Positions 16,715-24,248 of a stretch of 64,000 nt of DNA are shown piece after piece. The DNA comes from Lachnoclostridium sp. Lineage in GTDB: Bacteria; Bacillota; Clostridia; Lachnospirales; Lachnospiraceae. Within the stretch, counting starts at the first letter, position 1. Each line of letters opens with the position of its first letter. The notes below the pieces were generated by a model. It was not told where the DNA came from and did not search any database. It saw only the letters and a program-made list of their open reading frames with translations. Position numbers and translations under genes: made by a program. The stretch spans positions 1 to 64,000 of the forward strand of contig JAMPEY010000016.1 of assembly GCA_023664665.1 (NCBI GenBank). The letters run 5' to 3'.

Positions 16715-17587
16715 TCACTTTGCGATTCTTCCTTCCGATATTCCAAAGGTAATATAATGATTATACAAAGCGGTTTGGTCATAGCCGAATGCCCTTTTTA
16801 AATCAGGATATCTGTCCGCATATGCAATATAATCAAATTCGATTGCCTGCCATGAAAACTCCGCTACTCTTCCCTCGGATATTCCAAAGGTCACATAATG
16901 AGTATATAAAGCCGTTTTATCATAGCCATATGCTTTCTTTAAATCAGGATATCTGTCCGCATATGCAATATAGTCAAATCCTGATACAAGCCATGGATTG
17001 TTGCTATTGAGATTAGTCGGGTCCCAATTCCTATAGGGTGAATCCTCCGGTATTTGCACAGCTGCCGGTTTCACGGCATCTCCCACGATATTATCTCCGG
17101 AATACACTACAACTGTCGTTCCTGCCTTACAATTATCATAAATCCATTTTGCATCGACCACCGACAAACGGACACAGCCAAGCGATGCATTCTGACCCAA
17201 TAGATTATACTGATCCCATTCCAAGGTGTCGTCCGAAGGCTTTAAATAGGGAACGGAATGGAATAATATCGCCCTGTTGAATCTTACGGAATATTTTCCA
17301 TAGGTTCCGTCCACCATGGCACACCATTCGTAATAATCGGATGTTTTAAATACCCCTTCCGGAGTTTCGTGCCCCTCTCTTCCGCAGGAGCAAGCCATAA
17401 CCTTGGCAAGCACAGAGGTCCCGTCTTCTTTCTGCTCCATAACCGTAACGCAGTTTTGCGTCCTGTTCACATAGACCGTATAGGTCGGCCTTAAGTCCGC
17501 TTCCTTTGCCTGAAGCAACATATCAAATTTGAATAAAAACAACACACTAAGGCTTATAAGTATCAGTTTCTTGATCATTTTTCCCAT
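16715..17587 (-). CDS. L,D-transpeptidase (YkuD) with two C-terminal repeats
   Basis: 290 residues from ATG 17587, which has GGGAG nine bases upstream; the longer ORF lacks a ribosome site. A signal peptide or anchor (about 5-27) is followed by a YkuD domain with His 110 (LFHSVPY) and the catalytic SLGCVRLS motif (Ser 135, Cys 138, Arg 140). The Cys forms the acyl-enzyme that makes 3-3 peptidoglycan crosslinks or attaches proteins. After a Pro-rich linker come two copies of a ~37-residue module beginning FDYIAYADRYPDLK and ending FGISEGR, seen in surface proteins and probably wall- or ligand-binding. The enzyme acts outside the membrane. Confidence 0.92.
   Translation of the reverse strand: MGKMIKKLILISLSVLFLFKFDMLLQAKEADLRPTYTVYVNRTQNCVTVMEQKEDGTSVLAKVMACSCGREGHETPEGVFKTSDYYEWCAMVDGTYGKYSVRFNRAILFHSVPYLKPSDDTLEWDQYNLLGQNASLGCVRLSVVDAKWIYDNCKAGTTVVVYSGDNIVGDAVKPAAVQIPEDSPYRNWDPTNLNSNNPWLVSGFDYIAYADRYPDLKKAYGYDKTALYTHYVTFGISEGRVAEFSWQAIEFDYIAYADRYPDLKRAFGYDQTALYNHYITFGISEGRIAK
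16726..16986. repeat. Intragenic tandem repeat coding for the transpeptidase C-terminal modules
   Basis: Two direct copies of about 120 bp start 141 bp apart (47 codons). They share long identical runs such as ATATTCCAAAGGT and TATCTGTCCGCATATGCAAT. The reading frame is kept, so they encode two homologous protein modules; high DNA identity suggests recent duplication or ongoing gene conversion. Confidence 0.85.
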
Positions 17588-17803
17588 AACATTTCTCTCC
17601 CAAATCATTTTAAATCAATTTTATCCGTTTCGTAAATAATGCACTCTGTGCACTTACAGCTTTTTATTATATCAGCACTTTTGTTCTTGCACAATAGATA
17701 TATATAAATTTATGAAATTTTGAACAGAAACATGTTTAAACAGACAATTTTATCACAAAGCCACAGCCAGAGGGAATCATACAGCTCAAAATATTGCTGT
17801 TGC

Positions 17804-17838
17804 AAAAAAGGCAGCCTCCGCATGGGAAGACTGCCTTT
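17804..17838 (-). terminator. Terminator of the cotJ operon
   Basis: AAAGGCAG (17807-17814) pairs with CTGCCTTT (17831-17838), starting six bases after the cotJC stop, and the minus-strand transcript ends in six Ts. A typical intrinsic terminator. Confidence 0.85.
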
Positions 17839-17843
17839 GATTA

Positions 17844-18449
17844 CTATTTCTCACATCTGTCAAATCCGGGATTAAAGGCATAGAAATTCTTGGCGTTCAA
17901 TTTATCCTGCGTGATGCGGAGCGCTTCACCAAACCGCTGGAAATGCACTACTTCCCTCATACGCAGGAATTTAATAGGCTCGCGTACATCGGGGTCATCC
18001 ACCAGCCGCAGGATATTGTCATAGGTGGTGCGTGCCTTCTGCTCTGCAGCCATATCTTCCGTCAAATCCGTGATGATATCGCCCGTAACCTGAAACTGGG
18101 AAGCCGAAAAAGGCATTCCCGATGCCGCCTGAGGCCATACGCCCACGGTGTGGTCCACATAATAATTGGCAAACCCGCTTTTTTCAATCTCATCCATGGA
18201 CAGATTTCTGGTGAGCTGATGCACAATGGTTGCCACCATTTCCAGATGCGCCAGCTCCTCCGTACCGATATCTGTCAATACTCCGGCAACTTCACGGTAA
18301 GGCATGGAATACCGCTGGGACAGATAACGCATACTTGCGCCCATCTCACCGTCCGGTCCGCCATATTGGGAAATAATCGCCTGCGCTAATTTGGCATTGG
18401 GATTTTTAATATTTACCGGATACTCTAACCGCTTTTCATAATTCCACAT
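17844..18449 (-). CDS. cotJC: Spore coat protein CotJC (manganese catalase-like)
   Basis: 201 residues. The sequence has ferritin-like helices with conserved Glu/His metal ligands (for example EELAHLEM near 66 and REVVHFQRFGEA near 166), matching CotJC, a spore inner-coat relative of dimanganese catalases. It may destroy peroxide in the spore coat or only be structural. Its ATG lies directly after the cotJB stop; the three cotJ genes form one operon ended by the terminator at 17804-17838 and are expressed in the mother cell during sporulation. Confidence 0.95.
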   Translation of the reverse strand: MWNYEKRLEYPVNIKNPNAKLAQAIISQYGGPDGEMGASMRYLSQRYSMPYREVAGVLTDIGTEELAHLEMVATIVHQLTRNLSMDEIEKSGFANYYVDHTVGVWPQAASGMPFSASQFQVTGDIITDLTEDMAAEQKARTTYDNILRLVDDPDVREPIKFLRMREVVHFQRFGEALRITQDKLNAKNFYAFNPGFDRCEK

Positions 18450-18704
18450 TTAACCGCACACTCCTTCCCAAGGCAGGGGAGCCATGCCCCAACGCCAGTC
18501 TTTACTGCAATCCGCCATATCCGTAGTCAGCGGATAATATTTCTGCGAAAATTCCTTGACTAATTGGTTTCTGATACGGTTGTAATGGTTAAAGTATTCC
18601 ATTGCGCTCCGGTCAAAAGGATGCGTATCCAGATAAAGGGTCAATTCCACCACTACAAAGCTCACAATGCCGATATCCTTTAACATCTGTTCCTGATTGT
18701 TCAT
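18450..18704 (-). CDS. cotJB: Spore coat protein CotJB
   Basis: 84 residues from ATG 18704, preceded by AAGGAG nine bases upstream; an ATG three codons earlier abuts the ribosome site and is unlikely. Residues VELTLYLDTHPFD and a Trp-rich C-terminus (DWRWGMAPLPW) are typical of CotJB. It assembles into the spore coat with CotJA and CotJC. The start overlaps the cotJA stop by ATGA and the stop touches the cotJC start, indicating tight translational coupling. Confidence 0.93.
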   Translation of the reverse strand: MNNQEQMLKDIGIVSFVVVELTLYLDTHPFDRSAMEYFNHYNRIRNQLVKEFSQKYYPLTTDMADCSKDWRWGMAPLPWEGVCG

Positions 18705-18871
18705 GATACACATCTCCTTCCCGTAAAAGGTTTATTTAATTCCGGGAAGATTGTTCCGCAATTATATGCTTTCTCTAAATCATCGTACATTTTATCAAAA
18801 CGCTGCCAGGGAACATACGCCATGGCAAGCGGATATTTATCAAACTGCTCGTCGCTTCTGCAGTCCTGCAT
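18701..18871 (-). CDS. cotJA: Spore coat-associated protein CotJA
   Basis: 56 residues: starts MQDCRSDEQFDKYPLAMAYV and continues PWQRFDKMYDDLEKAYNCGT, ending GRRCVS. This short gene is easily missed by length cutoffs. The PLAMAYVPWQ segment is the CotJA hallmark. GAGG lies ten bases before ATG 18871, and its TGA overlaps the cotJB ATG. It is first in the cotJA-cotJB-cotJC operon, about 25 bp downstream of a mother-cell-type promoter. The peptide probably targets or stabilises CotJC in the coat. Confidence 0.93.
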   Translation of the reverse strand: MQDCRSDEQFDKYPLAMAYVPWQRFDKMYDDLEKAYNCGTIFPELNKPFTGRRCVS

Positions 18872-18901
18872 AAATCACATTCCTCGTTTTATTGTTTTTA
18901 C

Positions 18902-18928
18902 TATTGTATGAAAATCTGAGGTTTGTGT
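18902..18928 (-). promoter_or_regulatory. Putative mother-cell sporulation promoter for cotJ
   Basis: On the minus strand AC, 16 bases, then CATACAATA fits the sigma-K pattern (AC-N16-CATANNNTA) exactly. The CATACAAT part also equals the sigma-E -10. Bacillus cotJ is sigma-E driven; the correct sigma-E -35 spacing is not evident here. The site lies in the 59-bp gap between the germination gene and cotJA. Confidence 0.55.
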
Positions 18929-18930
18929 TC

Positions 18931-20373
18931 CTATTTCCCGGGTTTTGTTCCGGGCAGTCTCCTCCTGATAAGCCTGTTTTTCAATTTCTTTCCGTCAAAA
19001 GGAATCAAAGGATAGATATAGCTTTCATGGGAAATCGTTCTGTTGCAGGCAATGGACAGAATCGTGATCAGAATGCCCGCTGCATAGCCCCATGCCCCAA
19101 AAAGCTGCGTCAATATCAGGTTCAGAATCCTCATGAATTTCAGGGCATAGCCCAGCTCATAATTCGCCTGCGTATAGTTTGCGATTGCCACAAATGCCAT
19201 ATACAGCATGACTTCAGGGCTGAACCATCCGCTGTTTACAGAAAATTCTCCCAAGACAAGCGCCGCCATAACACTTAAGGGCGTGCTCAACATATTGGGA
19301 GTATTGATTGCCGCAAGCTTTAGTCCGTCTATGGCAAGCTCCAGAAGCAAAAACTGCCAGATAAGAGGTATATTGGGAGCTTCCTTCAACAAAATAAAGG
19401 AGAAACTCTCCGGCACCCATTGGGGATGTGTGGCGAGGAGCAGATAGGTGGGAGTAAGCAGATAAGTTAAAACCGCAATCAAAAAACGGGTCAGTCGCAG
19501 ATAAGTTCCTGTGATGGGCGGAAAGTAATAATCGTCCGCTTCCTCCACCACATCGAATATTGTGGTGGGCAGAATCATGGCGGAAGGGGAATTATCCACC
19601 AAGATTACAATATTTCCCTCAAGCACCTGTGCTGCCGCGGTATCCGGCCTTTCCGTATATTTAAATTTCGGAAAAGGATTGTACCATTTTCTTTGGTAAA
19701 GGCACTCCGCAAGGCTTTCCTGATTCATGGTCAGAGAATCCACCTGTATCTTCTCGATTTTTCGCCGGATATTTTCCAAAAAGGTCTTGTCCACCCGCTC
19801 TTCCATATAGCACAGCACAATATCCGTTTTGGAGCTTTCGCCCGCATTCATGATTTCCATGCGGAGATCGGCGCTGCGGATCCTCCTGCGAATCAAAGCG
19901 GTATTAAAAATTACGGTCTCCACAAATCCGTCCTTGGAGCCCCTTAAAACCTTATCTTTTTCCGGCTCTTCCACACCCCTTGCCGGATAGGTTCTGGAAT
20001 CGATCAACAGAGCCTCTGTATACCCGTCCACCAACAGCACAAAAATGCCGGACAACAGCGAGTTTATGATTTTATCCCACTGCTCTGATAAATCCACCTC
20101 CACATAGGAAATATGCTGTTTTGACATGGCATGGGCATCCTTTGGCATCTTGTCCGGCGTCAAATCCAAAAATTGCTGCAACAGCTTTTGTATCAGGTCG
20201 TCCTTACAAAAGCCGTCCACAAAGTACATACAGGCTTCTCTCCCGCCTATTTGGATGGTACGGTACACAATATCAAAATTTTTCCCCACTCCTAAAATCT
20301 GATTCAGATACCGTATATCTTCTCTCAGATTTCCGGATATTTTGTTCTGTTGGTTCTCTGTCCCATTATTCAA
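18931..20373 (-). CDS. Spore germination protein, GerA/SpoVAF family
   Basis: 480 residues. A soluble N-terminal domain (about 1-280) is followed by a membrane domain with four to five helices (about 290-450), the GerABKA layout. The segments EPEKDKVLRGSKDGFVE and NTALIRRRIRS are hallmark stretches. No GerB or GerC partners are adjacent, which fits SpoVAF-like stand-alone members that modulate germinant receptor or dipicolinate channel function in the spore inner membrane. Start is probably TTG 20373 with AAGGGAG eight bases upstream. It precedes the cotJ operon but that has its own promoter-like site. Confidence 0.88.
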   Translation of the reverse strand: MNNGTENQQNKISGNLREDIRYLNQILGVGKNFDIVYRTIQIGGREACMYFVDGFCKDDLIQKLLQQFLDLTPDKMPKDAHAMSKQHISYVEVDLSEQWDKIINSLLSGIFVLLVDGYTEALLIDSRTYPARGVEEPEKDKVLRGSKDGFVETVIFNTALIRRRIRSADLRMEIMNAGESSKTDIVLCYMEERVDKTFLENIRRKIEKIQVDSLTMNQESLAECLYQRKWYNPFPKFKYTERPDTAAAQVLEGNIVILVDNSPSAMILPTTIFDVVEEADDYYFPPITGTYLRLTRFLIAVLTYLLTPTYLLLATHPQWVPESFSFILLKEAPNIPLIWQFLLLELAIDGLKLAAINTPNMLSTPLSVMAALVLGEFSVNSGWFSPEVMLYMAFVAIANYTQANYELGYALKFMRILNLILTQLFGAWGYAAGILITILSIACNRTISHESYIYPLIPFDGKKLKNRLIRRRLPGTKPGK

Positions 20374-20478
20374 AATAAATACTCCCTTTCCTGCTGATTA
20401 TCATTTTTGTGATAGTTTAGCCGAAAAGGGAGTAGTTCATTCTATGCTATGGAAAATATTTTCGTTAACAGATATATA

Positions 20479-21009
20479 TTATTTTGAAAGAACAGGAGCC
20501 GCCGTGGTGCTTCCGAATCCGCCGTTCCGGCTCCCCTGCGCGTCATCGTCCACAGTGATTCCGTACTCCAGAAAAATCCCCTGCACAAATCCCGTGCCCG
20601 CGGCAATTTCTACGGTTTTGCCCTCATTGGAATCATTGGTCAGCTTCACGAATATATGACCTTCGTTGTCCGAATAAAAATAATCGCTGTCAATAATTCC
20701 CACCGTATTATTCATTTGGAGCCGGTATTTGAAACCAAGACCGCTCCGGGGATACAGCTTAAGCACCCAATCCTCTTCCATTTCCACTCTGATGCCCGTG
20801 GGAATCCGAATGGTCTGACCCGGCGCCAATGAAAAAGCAAAGGGCGCATAAAAATCATATCCCGCACTGCCTTTTGTGGCTCTTTGGGGAAGCTGTAGAG
20901 CCTCATATATTTCCCGCGCTTCCTCTTTCGTGTATTGAGGAAAATCCTCCGATATGGCGTTTATAAATTTGTCTTCGCTTACTTTATGGAATTTTGCTAT
21001 TCTGCGCAT
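20479..21009 (-). CDS. dut: dUTP diphosphatase
   Basis: 176 residues from ATG 21009, just after GGGAGG. Trimeric dUTPase motifs are visible: KGSAGYDFYA (46-55), PRSGLGFK (87-94), GIIDSDY (104-110, with the base-binding region) and C-terminal RNGGFGSTT (161-169), the P-loop-like lid. It hydrolyses dUTP to dUMP, protecting DNA from uracil and supplying the thymidylate precursor. It carries an N-terminal extension of about 45 residues relative to minimal dUTPases. It follows nrdG by 23 bp, so reductase and dUTP removal are in one operon. The repeat that ends nrdG lies just upstream of its ribosome site. Confidence 0.93.
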   Translation of the reverse strand: MRRIAKFHKVSEDKFINAISEDFPQYTKEEAREIYEALQLPQRATKGSAGYDFYAPFAFSLAPGQTIRIPTGIRVEMEEDWVLKLYPRSGLGFKYRLQMNNTVGIIDSDYFYSDNEGHIFVKLTNDSNEGKTVEIAAGTGFVQGIFLEYGITVDDDAQGSRNGGFGSTTAAPVLSK

Positions 21010-21028
21010 GGTTCCTCCCATCTTATTT

Positions 21029-21095
21029 CTTCTCATTCCGCCGTGTAAGCGGCATTTGCATCCATGAGAACCTTGGGACGGGTAGCGTCACAAAC
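21029..21095 (-). repeat. 67-bp interspersed repeat, copy inside the nrdG 3' end
   Basis: Aligns without gaps to 63651-63717 at about 82 percent identity (around 12 mismatches in 67). Shared parts include TTTGTGACGCT, CGTCCCAA, ATGCCGCTTAC and GAATGAGA. The end GCCGCTTACACGGCGGAATG forms a small hairpin. Here the repeat is read in frame as the last ~21 codons of nrdG and ends 19 bp before the dut start. Confidence 0.8.
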
Positions 21096-21611
21096 CCCCG
21101 CCTCCCTATAATCCCCGCAGTGAAGGACGGGAGTTTCGGGGTTTTCGCTCTGCAAGGTTTTGGGAACATCAATAACACGCTGGTTTTTGCTTCCTTTCCA
21201 CAAAAGCTTTGCATCGCTTTCTTCCGCGTGAAATTCTCCGTCCACCAATACATCCACATACTGCATCACAGGATAACTTTTGATATCCTCCCAGCTTGCG
21301 CCGGTGTACAGCCAAACGGTCTTATTCGGATATTTTTGCTTAATCTCGGCTGCCAATTCCCTCACATCCTGACGGTTTCCGGGATATAAGGGATCCCCGC
21401 CCGAAAAAGTAATGCCGGAAATATATTCCTTATCTAATTGTTCAAAAATCTCCTGTCTTGCGGCCTCGTCAAACAAAAGTCCTCCGTCCGGATCCCAGGT
21501 AATGGGATTCTGGCACTCCCTGCAGCAATGTTCACAGCCCGCCACCCAGAGAACTACCCGCAGACCGTCTCCGTTGCGCATATCATCCTTGGTAATATTG
21601 TGATATCTCAT
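21033..21611 (-). CDS. nrdG: Anaerobic ribonucleotide reductase activating protein
   Basis: 192 residues from ATG 21611 (MRYHNITKDDM), the family N-terminus; an in-frame start at 21656 would lie in a palindrome. Radical SAM Cys 26, Cys 30 and Cys 33 (GCEHCCRECQN) bind the 4Fe-4S cluster that cleaves S-adenosylmethionine to place the glycyl radical on NrdD. TFSGGDPLYPGN follows. Odd: the final residues GVCDATRPKVLMDANAAYTAE are encoded by the 67-bp interspersed repeat, so this NrdG carries a repeat-derived tail. It lies between nrdD and dut; translation start lacks a strong ribosome site and may depend on coupling or on the upstream palindrome. Confidence 0.95.
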   Translation of the reverse strand: MRYHNITKDDMRNGDGLRVVLWVAGCEHCCRECQNPITWDPDGGLLFDEAARQEIFEQLDKEYISGITFSGGDPLYPGNRQDVRELAAEIKQKYPNKTVWLYTGASWEDIKSYPVMQYVDVLVDGEFHAEESDAKLLWKGSKNQRVIDVPKTLQSENPETPVLHCGDYREAGVCDATRPKVLMDANAAYTAE

Positions 21612-21618
21612 GATAAAT

Positions 21619-21679
21619 TCACATATGTGAAACCTTGCGCTTTGCGCAAGCATCATTCGCTACGGCTTTGGTTTCACAT
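21619..21679. repeat. Nested palindromes between nrdD and nrdG
   Basis: ATGTGAAACC (21625-21634) pairs with GGTTTCACAT (21670-21679), enclosing TTGCGC-ttt-GCGCAA (21635-21649). Next to it TTCACATATGTGAA (21619-21632) is a perfect 14-bp palindrome. The nrdD stop codon lies in one arm and the nrdG start just outside the other, so the folded RNA could set the nrdD:nrdG ratio. Confidence 0.75.
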
Positions 21680-23872
21680 ACTTTTCCTTTCTGCAATTTC
21701 CGCCATTTTGGCGTCATTGAGTCTGGTGTTGCCATGCACACGGGAATAGGACAGATAGCCGTTCATCCTGTCTATCTTTGTAAGGTTGTGGCTGCCGCAT
21801 TTGGGACATACATCCATCTCCAATTCCTGATGCCCACAGTCATCACAATAGGCAAGGGACAGATTGACCCCTTCATAAAAGCCCATATCCATGGCACGGC
21901 GAATCAAGGTTCTCACCGCTTCAATATTATAGTCGATAGGATATTTTACATACTGAATCTTGCCGCCGTTGCTCAAATCCCAGAATCTGTTCTCCAAATC
22001 CTGCTTCTGGATGGGGGTGATATCCTCCGTCACATGGCAGTGGAAACTGTTGCTGACATATTCCCTGTCAGATACGCCCTCCACAATGCCGTATTTTTTG
22101 CGGAACTGCTTTACCTGAAGCCCGCAGAGGCTCTCCGCAGGGGTTCCGTAAATGGCATACAGATTGCCATCTTCTTCCTTGAATTCATTAATCTTCTGGT
22201 TGATATAGTCAAGTACCTCCACGGCAAACGCTCCATCCTCCACTAAGGATTTTCCGTTATACAGCTCCTGTAATTCATTTAAGGCAGTGATGCCGAAACT
22301 TGCCGTAGCCGACTTTAAAAGCGGTTTAATCTTATCCGTAAGCTTTAAATTACCTCCCCAAAATCCGCCTTCACAGTATGCCAGAGGATTGGTGGAAGCC
22401 CGCATCTCACCCAGATATGCATAAGTACGGATGTGAAGCTGACGGATCAGATTCAGGTAATAATCAAGCACCTCATAGAAATCCCTGCTCTCTTTTCTCG
22501 CCTTTGCCAAAATCATGGGAAGGTGCAGTGATACCGCTCCCACATTAAAACGCCCTACAAATACCGGTTCATCCTTATCATCGGCAGGATGCATGCCGCC
22601 CCTCACATACCAGGGGGACAAAAAGGCACGGCAGCCCATGGGAGAGATAATCTTGCCATACTGCTTATAGATACTCGCCACATACCCTTTTCCGGTGAGG
22701 CTCAGCCAATCCGGATACATGGACTTGGCGGAACACTCCACCCCTGCCTCAAACACATCCTCCAAAGGCTTGCCCGGTCCGTGCAGATTCTCATCGTACA
22801 AAAATACAATCTTAGGAAAGAGCACCGGTTTTTTGCATTCCTTTTTACCCTGTCCGTTTTTCCTCACATTCAGCATGGTAATAGTCGCAAGCTTTGCAAA
22901 TCTGCCCGTACCGGTTCCTGCGGTTACGGTGATAAAGGGATAATCCCCCCTGCTGCTTGCCACGGTATTGAACTTATACTCCCAGCCCTGAAATCCCTGT
23001 TCAAATTCCTTTGCCACATCCCTATATGCCACTTCTTCGGCTTTTTCCCTGTCAATGCCAAGCCCCACATATTTTTCAATATTCCGCCTGTATGATTTCT
23101 CCGCATAGGGCTCTAAAATCAAATCAACGCTGGGCACGGTAAATCCTCCGTACTGCTGGCTTGCGGCGCTTAACACGATATCGCCGATAACATCAAAGGC
23201 TACATCCAGAGTCTTAGGCTCATTGTACCAGATATTGCCCATCTCAAAGCCGCCGGAGAGTACACTGTTGACATCAAAGAGACAGCAATTCATCGTATCC
23301 CTTCTTGCCGACATATCATGCACATAAATATATCCGTCCCTGCAGGCCTGAATCTCCTCCGTTGTCAAAAAGAACTTTTGGTACAACTCTTTATTTAACT
23401 GATTAAAAATCAAACTTCTCTTGGTAGACACCAGCGCCGAATCCGTGTTGGCATTTTCTTTGTCTCCGATGTACATGATGGATTGGCTCTTTTTATAAAC
23501 ATCATCCAGCATCCGCACAAAATCCTGCTTGTAATTACGGTAATCCCTATAGCTTTTTGCCACCACCGGTTTTACCTGTTCCAAAGCGCTCTCCACAATA
23601 TTGTGCATAATAGGAATAGGCACCTCGTCCGCACCCAGCTCGTTTACTTTCTCTATCACATATTGGCAGATATCACATTTCTCCTGCTCCGTAAACTTGG
23701 TCAACGCCCTGTATGCACTTTTGCCCACCGCATTGATGACCTTTTGTACATTAAAGGCTTCCACGCTGCCATCCTTCTTGATGACAACCACCTTCCTGTC
23801 CGGTTTGTAGCGCATACTGTAATCCACAACATCCTTGTCCGCCAAATCAAAATTACTGCCCATTTTACCCAT
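21674..23872 (-). CDS. nrdD: Anaerobic ribonucleoside-triphosphate reductase (class III)
   Basis: 732 residues from ATG 23872 (ATG 23863 is also possible; both sit after GAGGAGAGG). An ATP-cone (about 15-105) gives allosteric control. The catalytic barrel follows, and the C-terminus has four zinc-binding cysteines (CDDCG and CPKCG) before the glycyl-radical stretch RMNGYLSY. It reduces ribonucleoside triphosphates to deoxy forms under anaerobic conditions with formate, after activation by NrdG. First gene of nrdD-nrdG-dut, with tandem NrdR boxes upstream. Its last residues, KSM, and TGA overlap the palindrome at 21619-21679. Confidence 0.96.
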   Translation of the reverse strand: MGKMGSNFDLADKDVVDYSMRYKPDRKVVVIKKDGSVEAFNVQKVINAVGKSAYRALTKFTEQEKCDICQYVIEKVNELGADEVPIPIMHNIVESALEQVKPVVAKSYRDYRNYKQDFVRMLDDVYKKSQSIMYIGDKENANTDSALVSTKRSLIFNQLNKELYQKFFLTTEEIQACRDGYIYVHDMSARRDTMNCCLFDVNSVLSGGFEMGNIWYNEPKTLDVAFDVIGDIVLSAASQQYGGFTVPSVDLILEPYAEKSYRRNIEKYVGLGIDREKAEEVAYRDVAKEFEQGFQGWEYKFNTVASSRGDYPFITVTAGTGTGRFAKLATITMLNVRKNGQGKKECKKPVLFPKIVFLYDENLHGPGKPLEDVFEAGVECSAKSMYPDWLSLTGKGYVASIYKQYGKIISPMGCRAFLSPWYVRGGMHPADDKDEPVFVGRFNVGAVSLHLPMILAKARKESRDFYEVLDYYLNLIRQLHIRTYAYLGEMRASTNPLAYCEGGFWGGNLKLTDKIKPLLKSATASFGITALNELQELYNGKSLVEDGAFAVEVLDYINQKINEFKEEDGNLYAIYGTPAESLCGLQVKQFRKKYGIVEGVSDREYVSNSFHCHVTEDITPIQKQDLENRFWDLSNGGKIQYVKYPIDYNIEAVRTLIRRAMDMGFYEGVNLSLAYCDDCGHQELEMDVCPKCGSHNLTKIDRMNGYLSYSRVHGNTRLNDAKMAEIAERKSM

Positions 23873-23935
23873 TCCTCTCCTCAAATTAACATTGATAGCA
23901 TCTTGACATGATTATCCGCCTTATTAGCATGCATT

Positions 23936-23982
23936 GCACTATATATGGATACTTTATCATTTTGTGAGGCAATATATTGTGC
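23936..23982 (-). promoter_or_regulatory. Tandem NrdR boxes upstream of nrdD
   Basis: Two 16-bp sites resemble the NrdR box ACACWATATATWGTGT: AGGCAATATATTGTGC (23967-23982, about 13 of 16) and GCACTATATATGGATA (23936-23951, about 11 of 16). Their starts are 31 bp apart, three helical turns, the classic spacing. They lie 64-110 bp before the nrdD start. The rest of the 376-bp gap (23873-24248) holds only short AT-rich hairpins, for example 24104-24122 and 24217-24235, the last perhaps ending the WYL operon. Confidence 0.85.
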
Positions 23983-24248
23983 CTTTACATATCAGTATAT
24001 AGAAACACGAGTGGGTTTGTCAATGTGGGATTTGATTAAAAAATAGACAAAAAGGCACACTGAAATTTAGATATCTTTTTAATGGATTTCCTCTTGACTG
24101 CTTTTGATTTTCGGGAAATCAAGCGCTTTATCCTATTGACTTATACAGTCATTATCAAAGGCATTTTGTTGACCGTTTCGGTCAGTTTATTTTATCTATA
24201 ATCTGCCCTTACTCTGATATCCTAACAACGGATATTATGTCCGACTCA

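Noticed and set aside
16726..16986. CRISPR-like or tandem DNA repeat array
   Set aside because: Only two copies, in frame, encoding protein modules of the transpeptidase.
17848..17870. TGTGAGAAA at the cotJC end as another copy of the composite repeat
   Set aside because: Only nine bases match and no second arm is present.
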